Below are positions 1 through 5,727 of a stretch of 5,727 bases of DNA, in pieces. Below the pieces are notes generated by a model. That model worked only from the letters and a program-made list of their open reading frames with translations. It was not told the origin of the DNA and ran no database searches. The translations under genes were made by a program, and so were the position numbers. The DNA is from an uncultured Saprospiraceae bacterium (GTDB lineage Bacteria; Bacteroidota; Bacteroidia; Chitinophagales; Saprospiraceae). The DNA lies in assembly GCA_937942405.1 (NCBI GenBank), contig CALDEN010000204.1:1-5727 (forward strand). Reading direction: 5' to 3'. Within the stretch, counting starts at the first letter, position 1. The number at the start of each line of letters is the position of its first letter.

Positions 1-404
1 GATCCACCAGGGGCTAGTGTGCCATCTGCATTGGCGTCCCAGCCGATCATGTCGCATACTTCTCGTAAGATTACCTTCTCGACTCCGATCTGAGGTCCAG
101 CGGCCTTGTAGGTATACATACTGTTATTGAGTATAACAGAGAGTAGTTCGCCCAAGATGGCTTTATCGTTTCTTCCTCCAAATAATTGATTGAAAAAACC
201 ATTGGTTGCAGTTCTCGGAGAGGCAAAGACCAGTTCTCGTACCACTTTTTCAAAAGCAGCTTCATCCAATGGTTCTGCTTTTAAAGAGAGATCTAATGTC
301 TCAAACAGCTGGGATGATGGGATATGTTTAGCAACGGGGTATTCCTTTTCGTCGGCTAAGAGATCAGCCGTAATTCGTTGAAAGAGCTCCAAAACGTTTT
401 TCAT
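1..404 (-). CDS. Type II PLP-dependent decarboxylase, N-terminal part; probable cysteine sulfinate (sulfinoalanine) decarboxylase
   Basis: The frame is open from ATG at 404-402 to the left edge, giving 134 residues; the C-terminal part and the PLP-binding lysine lie outside the window. Family members are usually about 450-550 residues, so roughly a quarter is visible. The start is secure: an in-frame stop lies at 420-422 and the next methionine is residue 96. Family signatures are clear: TNGFFNQLFGG at about 67-77, then LLSVILNNSMYTYKAAGP (about 87-104), the segment VEKVILREVCDMIGW (108-122), and APGG at the edge, which in this family leads into PGGS. These match the glutamate / cysteine-sulfinate / aspartate decarboxylase group. 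The cytoplasmic enzyme would remove the alpha-carboxylate of an acidic amino acid. Cysteine sulfinate (giving hypotaurine) is inferred from the divergent cysteine dioxygenase gene 146 bp away. Glutamate, aspartate or cysteate remain possible substrates because substrate-determining residues are not visible. Confidence 0.85.
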   Translation of the reverse strand, partial: MKNVLELFQRITADLLADEKEYPVAKHIPSSQLFETLDLSLKAEPLDEAAFEKVVRELVFASPRTATNGFFNQLFGGRNDKAILGELLSVILNNSMYTYKAAGPQIGVEKVILREVCDMIGWDANADGTLAPGG

Positions 405-476
405 GTAGATAAGTTTAAATCACTAATAAAATGAACAATTGCAGTGATTTTCAATTTTAGAATAGTGGAAAGTGAA

Positions 477-484
477 CAAAAATA
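477..484 (-). promoter_or_regulatory. Candidate -7 promoter box for the decarboxylase gene
   Basis: On the minus strand this reads TATTTTTG, again matching TAnnTTTG, and lies 72 bp upstream of the start codon at 404. No recognisable -33 box is found at the expected spacing. It mirrors the plus-strand box at 508-515, so the divergent promoters would be symmetrical with both boxes in the arms of the inverted repeat. Confidence 0.35.
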
Positions 485-507
485 GACAAAACATCTAAAT
501 ATTGTGC

Positions 508-515
508 TATTTTTG
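508..515 (+). promoter_or_regulatory. Candidate -7 promoter box for the cysteine dioxygenase gene
   Basis: TATTTTTG fits the Bacteroidota -7 consensus TAnnTTTG and lies 35 bp upstream of the ATG at 551, which would leave a short leader. No TTTG-like -33 box is seen about 20 bases upstream (the area reads around GACAAAAC), so the promoter may be weak or activator-dependent. The region is AT-rich, so chance matches are possible. Confidence 0.4.
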
Positions 516-550
516 GAAAATTGCCATTTTTGAAGTGTGCGATAGTTTAA

Positions 551-1099
551 ATGGAGAGCATGGAATATATCAAGACGATCGAAGAACTCATTGAAAATTT
601 AGATGAGGCAGAACCTAGGGAGCATGCCCAGGTCATGAAACGGATTAAACTCGATGCTACTGGATTAAAACAATTTTCCACGTGGTGCAATGAAGGGTAT
701 ACACGTAACTGTTTAGCCCGAACCGATGCATATGAACTCATACTATTGTGCTGGGATATCGGAGCAAAAACACCAATCCATGATCATGGTGGTGAGAATT
801 GCTGGGTATATCAGATACAAGGAACGATAGAAGAGACACGTTTTGAAAAAGTAGCTAATGAACTCATAGAGATAGACACCATAGAGCTGAGTCCTGGAAA
901 ACTGACCTACATGCATGATCGCATGGGCTATCATAGTCTTAAAAATCAATCTGATGGTAGTAGAGCTATGACACTACATATCTATGCATTGCCGATCGAC
1001 AATTGTAACGTATACAACGAGAAGACAGATTGCTTTGAAAATAAGGAGATGTCTTATCATTCATTCAAAGGATCGGAAGTCCAACTGGCCATTTCATAG
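551..1099 (+). CDS. cdo: Cysteine dioxygenase (type I, cupin fold)
   Basis: The 182-residue protein should be a cytoplasmic mononuclear non-haem iron enzyme that oxidises L-cysteine with O2 to cysteine sulfinate. Alignment by eye to mammalian cysteine dioxygenase recovers the active site: YTRN with Arg52 (rat Arg60, binds the cysteine carboxylate), HDH with iron ligands His77 and His79, third ligand His128 in GYHSLKN, and TLHIY with Thr141, His143 and Tyr145 (rat Ser153, His155, Tyr157). Arg52 favours cysteine over 3-mercaptopropionate, whose dioxygenases carry Gln at this position. Cys84 in the segment GGENCW falls where rat Cys93 forms the thioether crosslink with Tyr157; many bacterial homologues have Gly there. 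Cys152 also matches a conserved animal cysteine (rat Cys164). Length is close to the usual 160-200 residues. A second ATG at 560 could be the true start, which would remove three residues; no clear ribosome-binding site decides. The decarboxylase gene is divergent and the Lrp-type regulator follows after 103 bp. Confidence 0.93.
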   Translation: MESMEYIKTIEELIENLDEAEPREHAQVMKRIKLDATGLKQFSTWCNEGYTRNCLARTDAYELILLCWDIGAKTPIHDHGGENCWVYQIQGTIEETRFEKVANELIEIDTIELSPGKLTYMHDRMGYHSLKNQSDGSRAMTLHIYALPIDNCNVYNEKTDCFENKEMSYHSFKGSEVQLAIS

Positions 1100-1189
1100 C
1101 AGATCCTACCATTCATTTTATAAAAAGAATATAATCGATCAGATCAGCTTTTCTGAATTGAATTATTTTTAGATTTACTAATTCAAGTA

Positions 1190-1204
1190 GAAAAATAGTG
1201 CAAT
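1190..1204 (+). promoter_or_regulatory. Possible operator copy overlapping the regulator start codon
   Basis: GAAAAATAGTGCAAT overlaps the ATG at 1203 and differs at three of 15 positions from the sequence read 515 to 501 in the divergent promoter region. A TATTTTT at 1164-1170 forms a loose inverted partner to AAAAATA at 1191-1197, with a 20-base spacer. Together they could allow autoregulation, which is common for Lrp/AsnC proteins. The stretch is A-rich, as Bacteroidota translation starts often are, so coincidence is a real alternative. The rest of the 103-bp gap from 1100 holds no convincing terminator. Confidence 0.3.
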
Positions 1205-1655
1205 GAATCCTATAGATCTTAAGATTCTGGATATGCTTCAAACCAATTCTGGGAGAACGGCCAAAGAAATGGCTACAGAATTATCGCTCACAACCACTCC
1301 CGTATACGAACGCATAAAGAAGTTAGAGAAAGCTGGATTTATTAAGCAATACGTTGCTTTGCTAAATACAGATTTACTCAATAAGAACATCATCGTTTTT
1401 ATGAATATTACCATCAAGGATCATCATAAAGAGGCGAGGGATGAATTTGTACAAAGTATGGAATCCTTAAATGAGGTTTCAGAATTTTACCACACTTCAG
1501 GGAGTTTTGATTTTTTGGCCAAAGTTAGATTTGCCAATATCAAAGACTATCGAGACTTCTTAGTAAATGAAGTAGCTGCTATCCGTAACATAAATGATAT
1601 CGATAGTCAGATCGTATTGGAAGAGATAAAGTACTCTACTAAAGTGGCTCTGTAG
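1203..1655 (+). CDS. Lrp/AsnC-family transcriptional regulator
   Basis: The 150-residue protein is a standard-length feast/famine regulator. Residues about 4-52 form the AsnC-type winged helix-turn-helix: DLKILDMLQ, then the helix pair over AKEMATELSLTTTPVYERI, ending KLEKAGFIKQYVALLN, a hallmark of the family. Residues about 63-145 form the RAM (regulation of amino acid metabolism) alpha/beta domain, with the SGSFDFLAKV stretch (about 99-108) where effector-binding turns lie in relatives. Such proteins assemble as dimers to octamers and respond to amino acids. ATG 1203 is preceded by an in-frame stop at 1188-1190, and no earlier start fits. It lies between the cysteine dioxygenase and a transporter gene on the same strand, with only 34 bp to the latter, so the regulator and transporter are probably co-transcribed. 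Control of the cysteine dioxygenase/decarboxylase pair, perhaps in response to cysteine or a derivative, is inferred; the effector cannot be read from the sequence. Confidence 0.92.
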   Translation: MNPIDLKILDMLQTNSGRTAKEMATELSLTTTPVYERIKKLEKAGFIKQYVALLNTDLLNKNIIVFMNITIKDHHKEARDEFVQSMESLNEVSEFYHTSGSFDFLAKVRFANIKDYRDFLVNEVAAIRNINDIDSQIVLEEIKYSTKVAL

Positions 1656-1671
1656 AATCAAAACCATTTGT

Positions 1672-1688
1672 GGAATATAGACTATTCC
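1672..1688 (+). promoter_or_regulatory. Short hairpin/palindrome just before the transporter start
   Basis: GGAATA (1672-1677) and TATTCC (1683-1688) form a perfect 6-bp inverted repeat around TAGAC. It ends one base before the GTG at 1690, so in mRNA it would cover the usual ribosome-binding site position. It could damp translation of the transporter relative to the regulator, or be a DNA site. A six-base stem is short and may be chance. Confidence 0.3.
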
Positions 1689-1689
1689 G

Positions 1690-2892
1690 GTGTTTATAAA
1701 TCAATATCTATTGAATACATCAGTGAGGATACTTCCTACCATAGTCCTATCGCAGTTTTTATGCACATCGCTGTGGTTTGCTAGCAATGGAGTGATGGAT
1801 GATTTAATCTCTAGTTTTCAGCTGGATAATCGGGCATTGGGCTATCTCACCTCTTCTGTCCAATTGGGCTTTATTTCTGGAACTTTGATTTTTGCTGTTT
1901 TTACAATAGTAGATCGCTATTCTCCCTCTAAGGTTTTTTTTATCAGTGCTGTGCTGGGAGCCTTGTTTAATTTGGGAGTCATATGGAATGGCAATGGTCT
2001 CGAGACATTACTGGTTTTACGTTTTATGACAGGATTTTTTCTTGCGGGCATTTATCCAGTAGGGATGAAAATAGCGTCAGATTATTATGATAAGGGTTTG
2101 GGCATATCTCTTAGTTACTTGGTAGGGGCATTGGTTTTAGGGACGGCTATTCCTCATTTGTTACATGAGCTGAGTAGTACTCACAATTGGCAATATGTCA
2201 TTTTTATTTCTTCTTTGTTTGCAGTCGCAGGTGGTGGCTTGATGATGTATCGTGTAGCTGATGGTCCCTATTGCAAACCCAGTAAAGGCATAGATCTATC
2301 TGCGGTAAATCATGTTTTCCGTTCAAGAAAATTTCGCTCAGCAGCATTCGGCTACTTTGGTCACATGTGGGAGCTGTATGCTTTTTGGACATTTGTGCCG
2401 CTTATGTTGCAGAGATATAGTGACATTCATTCTGGGCTTAGCTTAAATATGTCCCTATGGTCTTTTGTCATTATCGGTATCGGAGGATTGGGATGTGTAG
2501 TGGGTGGATACATCGCTCAGAAAGTGGGAGAGATGAAAATAGCCAAGATGGCATTACTCTTATCAGGCTTATGTTGTCTGGTGTCACCATTGATGTTTTT
2601 GGTAGAAGTGGAAATTCTCTTTATCGCTTTTTTACTTTTTTGGGGAATGGTGGTTATTGCAGATTCACCTCTTTTCTCTACGCTCGTAGCTCAGAATGCA
2701 GCTCCGCATTTAAAAGGAACAGCACTGACGATTGTGACTTGCATCGGTTTTATGATTACGATAGTCAGTATACAACTGATAGATGCATTAAGAGTATGGG
2801 CAAGCTTTGAATGGGTCTATATGGTTTTGGCAGTGGGGCCGATACTGGGTTTACTGGCACTTTTATCCGATGCATCTAGATCTCGGACATAA
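1690..2892 (+). CDS. Major facilitator superfamily transporter, 12 TM, substrate unknown
   Basis: The 400-residue protein is almost entirely hydrophobic, with about twelve predicted inner-membrane helices in two halves: roughly 13-37, 50-72, 82-99, 105-127, 137-157, 168-188, then a polar loop at about 189-215, and 218-240, 255-275, 287-305, 308-330, 343-363 and 374-394. A degenerate motif A follows TM2 (VDRYSPSK, 74-81). TM4 has the family-like RFMTGFFLAGIYPVGMK, and TM7 starts with FGYFGHMWELYAFW, a motif I recall from a subgroup of bacterial MFS proteins annotated only as transporters. The GTG at 1690 is the best start because a stop lies in frame at 1678-1680, and it leaves a short polar N-terminus before TM1. 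The gene is probably co-transcribed with the Lrp-type regulator 34 bp upstream. By context it could import or export a sulfur amino acid or hypotaurine-like product, but that is inference. The second half is shielded from the convergent operon by a stem-loop just after the stop. Confidence 0.88.
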   Translation: MFINQYLLNTSVRILPTIVLSQFLCTSLWFASNGVMDDLISSFQLDNRALGYLTSSVQLGFISGTLIFAVFTIVDRYSPSKVFFISAVLGALFNLGVIWNGNGLETLLVLRFMTGFFLAGIYPVGMKIASDYYDKGLGISLSYLVGALVLGTAIPHLLHELSSTHNWQYVIFISSLFAVAGGGLMMYRVADGPYCKPSKGIDLSAVNHVFRSRKFRSAAFGYFGHMWELYAFWTFVPLMLQRYSDIHSGLSLNMSLWSFVIIGIGGLGCVVGGYIAQKVGEMKIAKMALLLSGLCCLVSPLMFLVEVEILFIAFLLFWGMVVIADSPLFSTLVAQNAAPHLKGTALTIVTCIGFMITIVSIQLIDALRVWASFEWVYMVLAVGPILGLLALLSDASRSRT

Positions 2893-2940
2893 AAAAGAGG
2901 GAATAAAATTCAACATCATAAATGCGATCTTATTCCCCTC
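2891..2940 (-). terminator. Rho-independent terminator of the receptor operon, between convergent genes
   Basis: GAGGGAATAA (2897-2906) pairs with TTATTCCCCTC (2930-2940) as a 10-bp stem with one bulged C, closing a loop of about 23 bases. On the minus strand the stem is followed directly by TTTTTT (2896-2891), the arrangement expected for intrinsic termination of the lipoprotein/receptor transcript. In the plus direction the stem is followed only by a mixed AT-rich stretch, so termination of the transporter transcript would be less efficient. The T-run overlaps the transporter's stop codon. Confidence 0.75.
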
Positions 2941-2974
2941 TAGATATATTTTGCTCGTAAGAGCTCTGATTTTC

Positions 2975-3850
2975 TTACTCTATCTCGATCTCTAGGCTAC
3001 TGATCGCTGCTACATTAAAGATTCCGAGGATCTCCTCCTCATCGGTATTGTTTACGAGATTGCCTTTAGTGTTTACGACAGGTTCTGCAAAGATGGTATT
3101 GAGACTATTGAGTAGCTGATCTCTGATCGATTCTAAAAAGAAGAATGTCTCCACATTTGTAGAGTGGATTTCTACTCTTGCGATATCTCCCTGTATCCAT
3201 GGGCTCTGACCTAATGAGTCAGGTACTGGGTTCATCGTTTCTCTAATCGGTGGGATAAATATGAGTCCATCTACCTCTGATCCTGCAGAAAATCCAGCAT
3301 CGAAAGCGAGATTCAGTTCGAGAGGTTCGTTTAAGAATTCTCCGTTTTGGTAGGTTTTTACCCAATAAGTATCTCCTAGACCGATCGGATCCCTAGAGAA
3401 AAAGTTGCAGTAGATCCCTTCTCCGAATGCATCATCTCTAAACTCTTGAACGATGCTATCTATAGCAGGTACACGATTTAGTTCAGCAATGGCACTGATC
3501 GATTTTCCATTGGTCTGTATGTCTAAAGTAAATAGGTCTCCCACTGTTCCGATGGCTTCGCTAGAGGCGTCATAGATATAGTCTCCGTTGCCTTGATCCT
3601 CAAATCCGAGCGTCTTTCCTGCAGAGGAAGATACCACGACTTCAGCATCTACGATACCCGGCGTAAATTCATTCTGAAAATAGGGTAGCGTCTCTGTGAT
3701 ACGTATTTTTTGTTCTCTAGTCTGATTATCTAGCCATGCTTCTACGACGAGTCTGCTTTCTCCTTCTGGAGCTGGAACATCGATCACGTCTTGACAGCTT
3801 GCAAGAGCAATAATGGCAATCGATAGTGTTGTTAATATTCTGATATTCAT
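2975..3850 (-). CDS. DUF4249-family outer-membrane-associated lipoprotein
   Basis: The 291-residue protein begins with a lipoprotein signal peptide: a short basic N-region (MNIR), a hydrophobic core, and the lipobox LASC with Cys19 as the lipidated residue. The mature N-terminus, with a SRLVVEAWLDN stretch (about 32-42) followed by a beta-rich region containing a GNGDYIYD turn, fits the DUF4249 family known from Bacteroidota, and length is near the usual 260-400. Family function is unknown. Members are typically encoded next to TonB-dependent receptors and are thought to act with them at the cell surface, in a place comparable to SusD-type partners but without sequence similarity. Here the ATG overlaps the receptor's TAA by one base, so translation is probably coupled and the two products made in proportion. 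A stem-loop terminator follows the gene. No ligand can be proposed. Confidence 0.85.
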   Translation of the reverse strand: MNIRILTTLSIAIIALASCQDVIDVPAPEGESRLVVEAWLDNQTREQKIRITETLPYFQNEFTPGIVDAEVVVSSSAGKTLGFEDQGNGDYIYDASSEAIGTVGDLFTLDIQTNGKSISAIAELNRVPAIDSIVQEFRDDAFGEGIYCNFFSRDPIGLGDTYWVKTYQNGEFLNEPLELNLAFDAGFSAGSEVDGLIFIPPIRETMNPVPDSLGQSPWIQGDIARVEIHSTNVETFFFLESIRDQLLNSLNTIFAEPVVNTKGNLVNNTDEEEILGIFNVAAISSLEIEIE

Positions 3851-5727
3851 TATTGGTTAAATTTAAAGTTGTAAGAAATAGATGGGATAAAGTTTCCTAT
3901 GACGGATAGTCGTACTGCTTCTGTATCGATGACTTGTCCGAGAGCGGGGTTATCCATCTGCTTGAAAAATATTGCAAAAGGATTTCGTTTGCTATACACA
4001 TTGTAGACTGAAAAAACCCACTCACCGACCCACTTGTCTGTATCTGATTTTTTCATGCCTTTCCATGTAGCAGATAGATCTAATCTGTGGTAGTCAGGAA
4101 TCCTTAAGTTGTTACGTGTGTTATCAGAATTATGAGGTACGATATATGGTCCGATCTCATAACGACTCGTAGGGAACGTGGCTGGAGTACCAGTGAGGTA
4201 TACAAAGTTGGCACTTAATGACCATCGATCATTAATCTCATAAAAAGTCGTCAGACTGAAATTATGTGTCTGGTCAAATCGGGAAGGGTACCATTCGTCA
4301 TTGTTGATTCCTTCTACAAATCTTTCAGATTTTGCGAGCGTATAACTTGCCCATCCAGAAAACTTTCCTTTATTCTTTTTGAGTTGCAACTCAAGACCGT
4401 AAGCTCTTCCCTTACCAGCTACTAGATCACCTTCTAGATATTGATTGAGCAGTAAGTCTGCTCCATCGACATAATCTACGAGCTCATTCATACTCTTATA
4501 ATATACTTCAGAAGATAACTCGTACGTATTGTTCTTGAAATTCTGGAAATATCCGAGTGCTACCTGATCCGCCATCTGAGGCTTTATATTGTTGGAACTC
4601 GGTGTCCATACATCCACAGGGGTAGAGGCCGTAGTATTAGATACGAGGTGTATATACTGTGACGTACGGTTATAACTTGCTTTGGCAGACTTCGTTTCGC
4701 CTAGAGGCAAATTAATAGAAAATCTAGGTTCTAGTCGAGCATATCGCTGTATGGATTCCCACTGATCATACTCTTGCGAACTGATAAATGTTTTTGTTTG
4801 GCCGGGCTCTGCATCTTCAAAAGTATAGGCAGTTCCAGCTCCGGTATAGTTGAAAGCTGATAGCCTCAGACCATAATTGATCTTGATCCCATTATCGAAA
4901 TTCTGTTCATTCTCCACATAAACGCCACTTTCGATGGCAAATTTATCGTCCAAGCTTATATCGGATATCTCACCTTCCGATACACCTACTGCAGCTCCAG
5001 GCTTGAATTTATACAGGATTCCTTGTCCACCGAAACGGATAATATTGTTGGGATTGAGGAAGAAGGTAAACTCTGGTTTGATACTCGTATTCTCTATACT
5101 TGCTTTCCAATCAAAACGATTTACAGCGTCTTCTCCAAATGCAATTTTATAATCATAATCACTGTAGAACAAAGTTAGATTACTGAATAGACGATCACTA
5201 AATAGGTGATTCCATCTCATGGTCCCTGTACTGTTACCCCAGTTAAATCCTGCTGCTCCACCAAAACCGAAGTTATCTCTACCAAAATATCCCGATAAGA
5301 ATAACTTGTTCTTTTCGTTTATATCATAATTGGTTTTAAGTGTAAGGTCGTAGAAGTTGAGCACCGTATCATCAAAATCTTCATTGAGAAATGGTCCTGC
5401 CAGTACATCGATATAAGATCTACGAGCGGCTACGATAAACGATGCTTTGTCTTTAACGATCGGTGCTTCTATAGATAATCTACTGAATATCAATCCTATA
5501 CCACCATTGACGGTTAGTTTTTTGTTATTTCCTTCTTTCATCCGTACATCGAGGATCGAGGATAGTCGACCTCCATATCTAGCGGGAATCCCTCCTTTAT
5601 ATAGCTTTACATCTTTTACGGCATCTGGATTAAATACAGAAAAGAAACCAAATAAGTGAGAAGAATTATATACCGGAGCCTCATCGAGTAAGACTAGATT
5701 CTGATCGATACTCCCTCCACGTACATT
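3850..5727 (-). CDS. TonB-dependent receptor, C-terminal part (N-terminus beyond the right edge)
   Basis: The frame runs open from the right edge to TAA at 3852-3850, giving 625 visible residues. The internal ATG at 5541 is not the start: the frame upstream continues with unmistakable plug-domain sequence, NVRGGSIDQNLVLLDEAPVY at the very edge, then HLFGFFSVFNPDAVKDVKLY and GGIPARYGGRLSSILDVR. Relatives with a carboxypeptidase-like regulatory domain, plug and barrel run to about 750-800 residues, so perhaps 130-180 residues, including signal peptide and TonB box, are missing. From about residue 65 on, alternating amphipathic strands make up the 22-strand outer-membrane barrel, including YYKSMNELVDYVDG, GKGRAYGLELQLKK and a C-terminal strand ending SYNFKFNQ. 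The protein would take up a ligand across the outer membrane using TonB/ExbBD energy. The partner is the DUF4249 lipoprotein encoded next, with a 1-bp overlap. The ligand is unknown; no SusD partner or degradative enzyme is adjacent in the window. Confidence 0.93.
   Translation of the reverse strand, partial: NVRGGSIDQNLVLLDEAPVYNSSHLFGFFSVFNPDAVKDVKLYKGGIPARYGGRLSSILDVRMKEGNNKKLTVNGGIGLIFSRLSIEAPIVKDKASFIVAARRSYIDVLAGPFLNEDFDDTVLNFYDLTLKTNYDINEKNKLFLSGYFGRDNFGFGGAAGFNWGNSTGTMRWNHLFSDRLFSNLTLFYSDYDYKIAFGEDAVNRFDWKASIENTSIKPEFTFFLNPNNIIRFGGQGILYKFKPGAAVGVSEGEISDISLDDKFAIESGVYVENEQNFDNGIKINYGLRLSAFNYTGAGTAYTFEDAEPGQTKTFISSQEYDQWESIQRYARLEPRFSINLPLGETKSAKASYNRTSQYIHLVSNTTASTPVDVWTPSSNNIKPQMADQVALGYFQNFKNNTYELSSEVYYKSMNELVDYVDGADLLLNQYLEGDLVAGKGRAYGLELQLKKNKGKFSGWASYTLAKSERFVEGINNDEWYPSRFDQTHNFSLTTFYEINDRWSLSANFVYLTGTPATFPTSRYEIGPYIVPHNSDNTRNNLRIPDYHRLDLSATWKGMKKSDTDKWVGEWVFSVYNVYSKRNPFAIFFKQMDNPALGQVIDTEAVRLSVIGNFIPSISYNFKFNQ

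Larger units (their letters stand above)
477..515. promoter_or_regulatory. Inverted repeat in the divergent promoter region (candidate operator)
   Basis: CAAAAATAG at 477-485 is the exact reverse complement of CTATTTTTG at 507-515, with a 21-base spacer, giving a symmetric 9+9 bp dyad between two divergent genes. Reading inward from the right arm (515 to 501, minus strand) gives CAAAAATAGCACAAT, which matches 12 of 15 bases of a sequence over the start of the Lrp-type regulator gene (1190-1204). Two symmetric AT-rich half-sites shared between a divergent promoter and the regulator's own 5' region are what an Lrp/AsnC-family operator could look like. The arms also coincide with TAnnTTTG promoter-like boxes on each strand, so the symmetry may simply reflect two facing promoters. 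Confidence 0.45.

Noticed and set aside
71..381. Small open frames on both strands inside the decarboxylase region
   Set aside because: They are out of frame with the clearly homologous decarboxylase coding sequence and resemble no known protein.
412..552. Direct repeat AGTTTAAAT at 412-420 and 544-552, near both divergent start codons
   Set aside because: Nine AT-rich bases with a TTTAAA core are expected by chance in this composition, and the second copy overlaps the start codon of the dioxygenase gene.
1144..1156. Possible terminator after the dioxygenase gene (TCAG-CTTTT-CTGA)
   Set aside because: The stem has only four base pairs and no T-run follows, so it is not a convincing terminator; read-through into the regulator gene remains possible.
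2953..2964. Small palindrome GCTC-GTAA-GAGC between the convergent genes
   Set aside because: Four-base arms without further pairing; the neighbouring 10-bp stem with a T-run explains termination better.
2457..2995. Short plus-strand open frames overlapping the 3' part of the transporter gene
   Set aside because: They lie in a shifted frame over well-formed membrane helices of the transporter, or run into the terminator; no sign of a frameshifted gene.
3850..5541. Reading the TonB receptor as a complete 563-residue protein starting at ATG 5541
   Set aside because: The frame continues upstream to the window edge with conserved plug-domain sequence, so this ATG is an internal methionine.

Overview
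The window looks like a piece of a Bacteroidota chromosome, probably from a free-living or marine member. The evidence is a TonB-dependent receptor of the type with a carboxypeptidase-like N-terminal domain, followed by a DUF4249 lipoprotein. That pair is characteristic of the phylum. Start codons lack clear Shine-Dalgarno sequences, and TAnnTTTG-like promoter boxes are present. The genus cannot be told from the sequence.

Left half (1-2892): a probable sulfur amino acid module. A type II PLP-dependent decarboxylase (cut by the left edge, minus strand) diverges from a cysteine dioxygenase (551-1099, plus). Downstream of the dioxygenase, on the same strand, are an Lrp/AsnC-family regulator (1203-1655) and a 12-TM major facilitator transporter (1690-2892). 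The dioxygenase keeps every catalytic residue expected of a cysteine enzyme. A neighbouring decarboxylase of the glutamate/cysteine-sulfinate/aspartate family suggests the route cysteine -> cysteine sulfinate -> hypotaurine, with a regulator that could sense an amino acid and a carrier that could move substrate or product. The enzyme families are well supported; the pathway and the transporter's role are inferred. The 146-bp divergent promoter region carries a perfect 9-bp inverted repeat (CAAAAATAG / CTATTTTTG). A close copy of the half-site and its flank overlaps the start of the regulator gene, so it is a candidate operator.

Right half (2975-5727, minus strand): an independent outer-membrane uptake operon made of a TonB-dependent receptor (N-terminus beyond the right edge) and a DUF4249 lipoprotein. 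Their genes overlap by one base. The operon converges on the transporter gene and ends in a stem-loop followed by a T-run at 2891-2940. Nothing in the sequence shows what this receptor imports or links it to the left-hand module.

No RNA genes, insertion sequences, CRISPR arrays or phage genes were seen.
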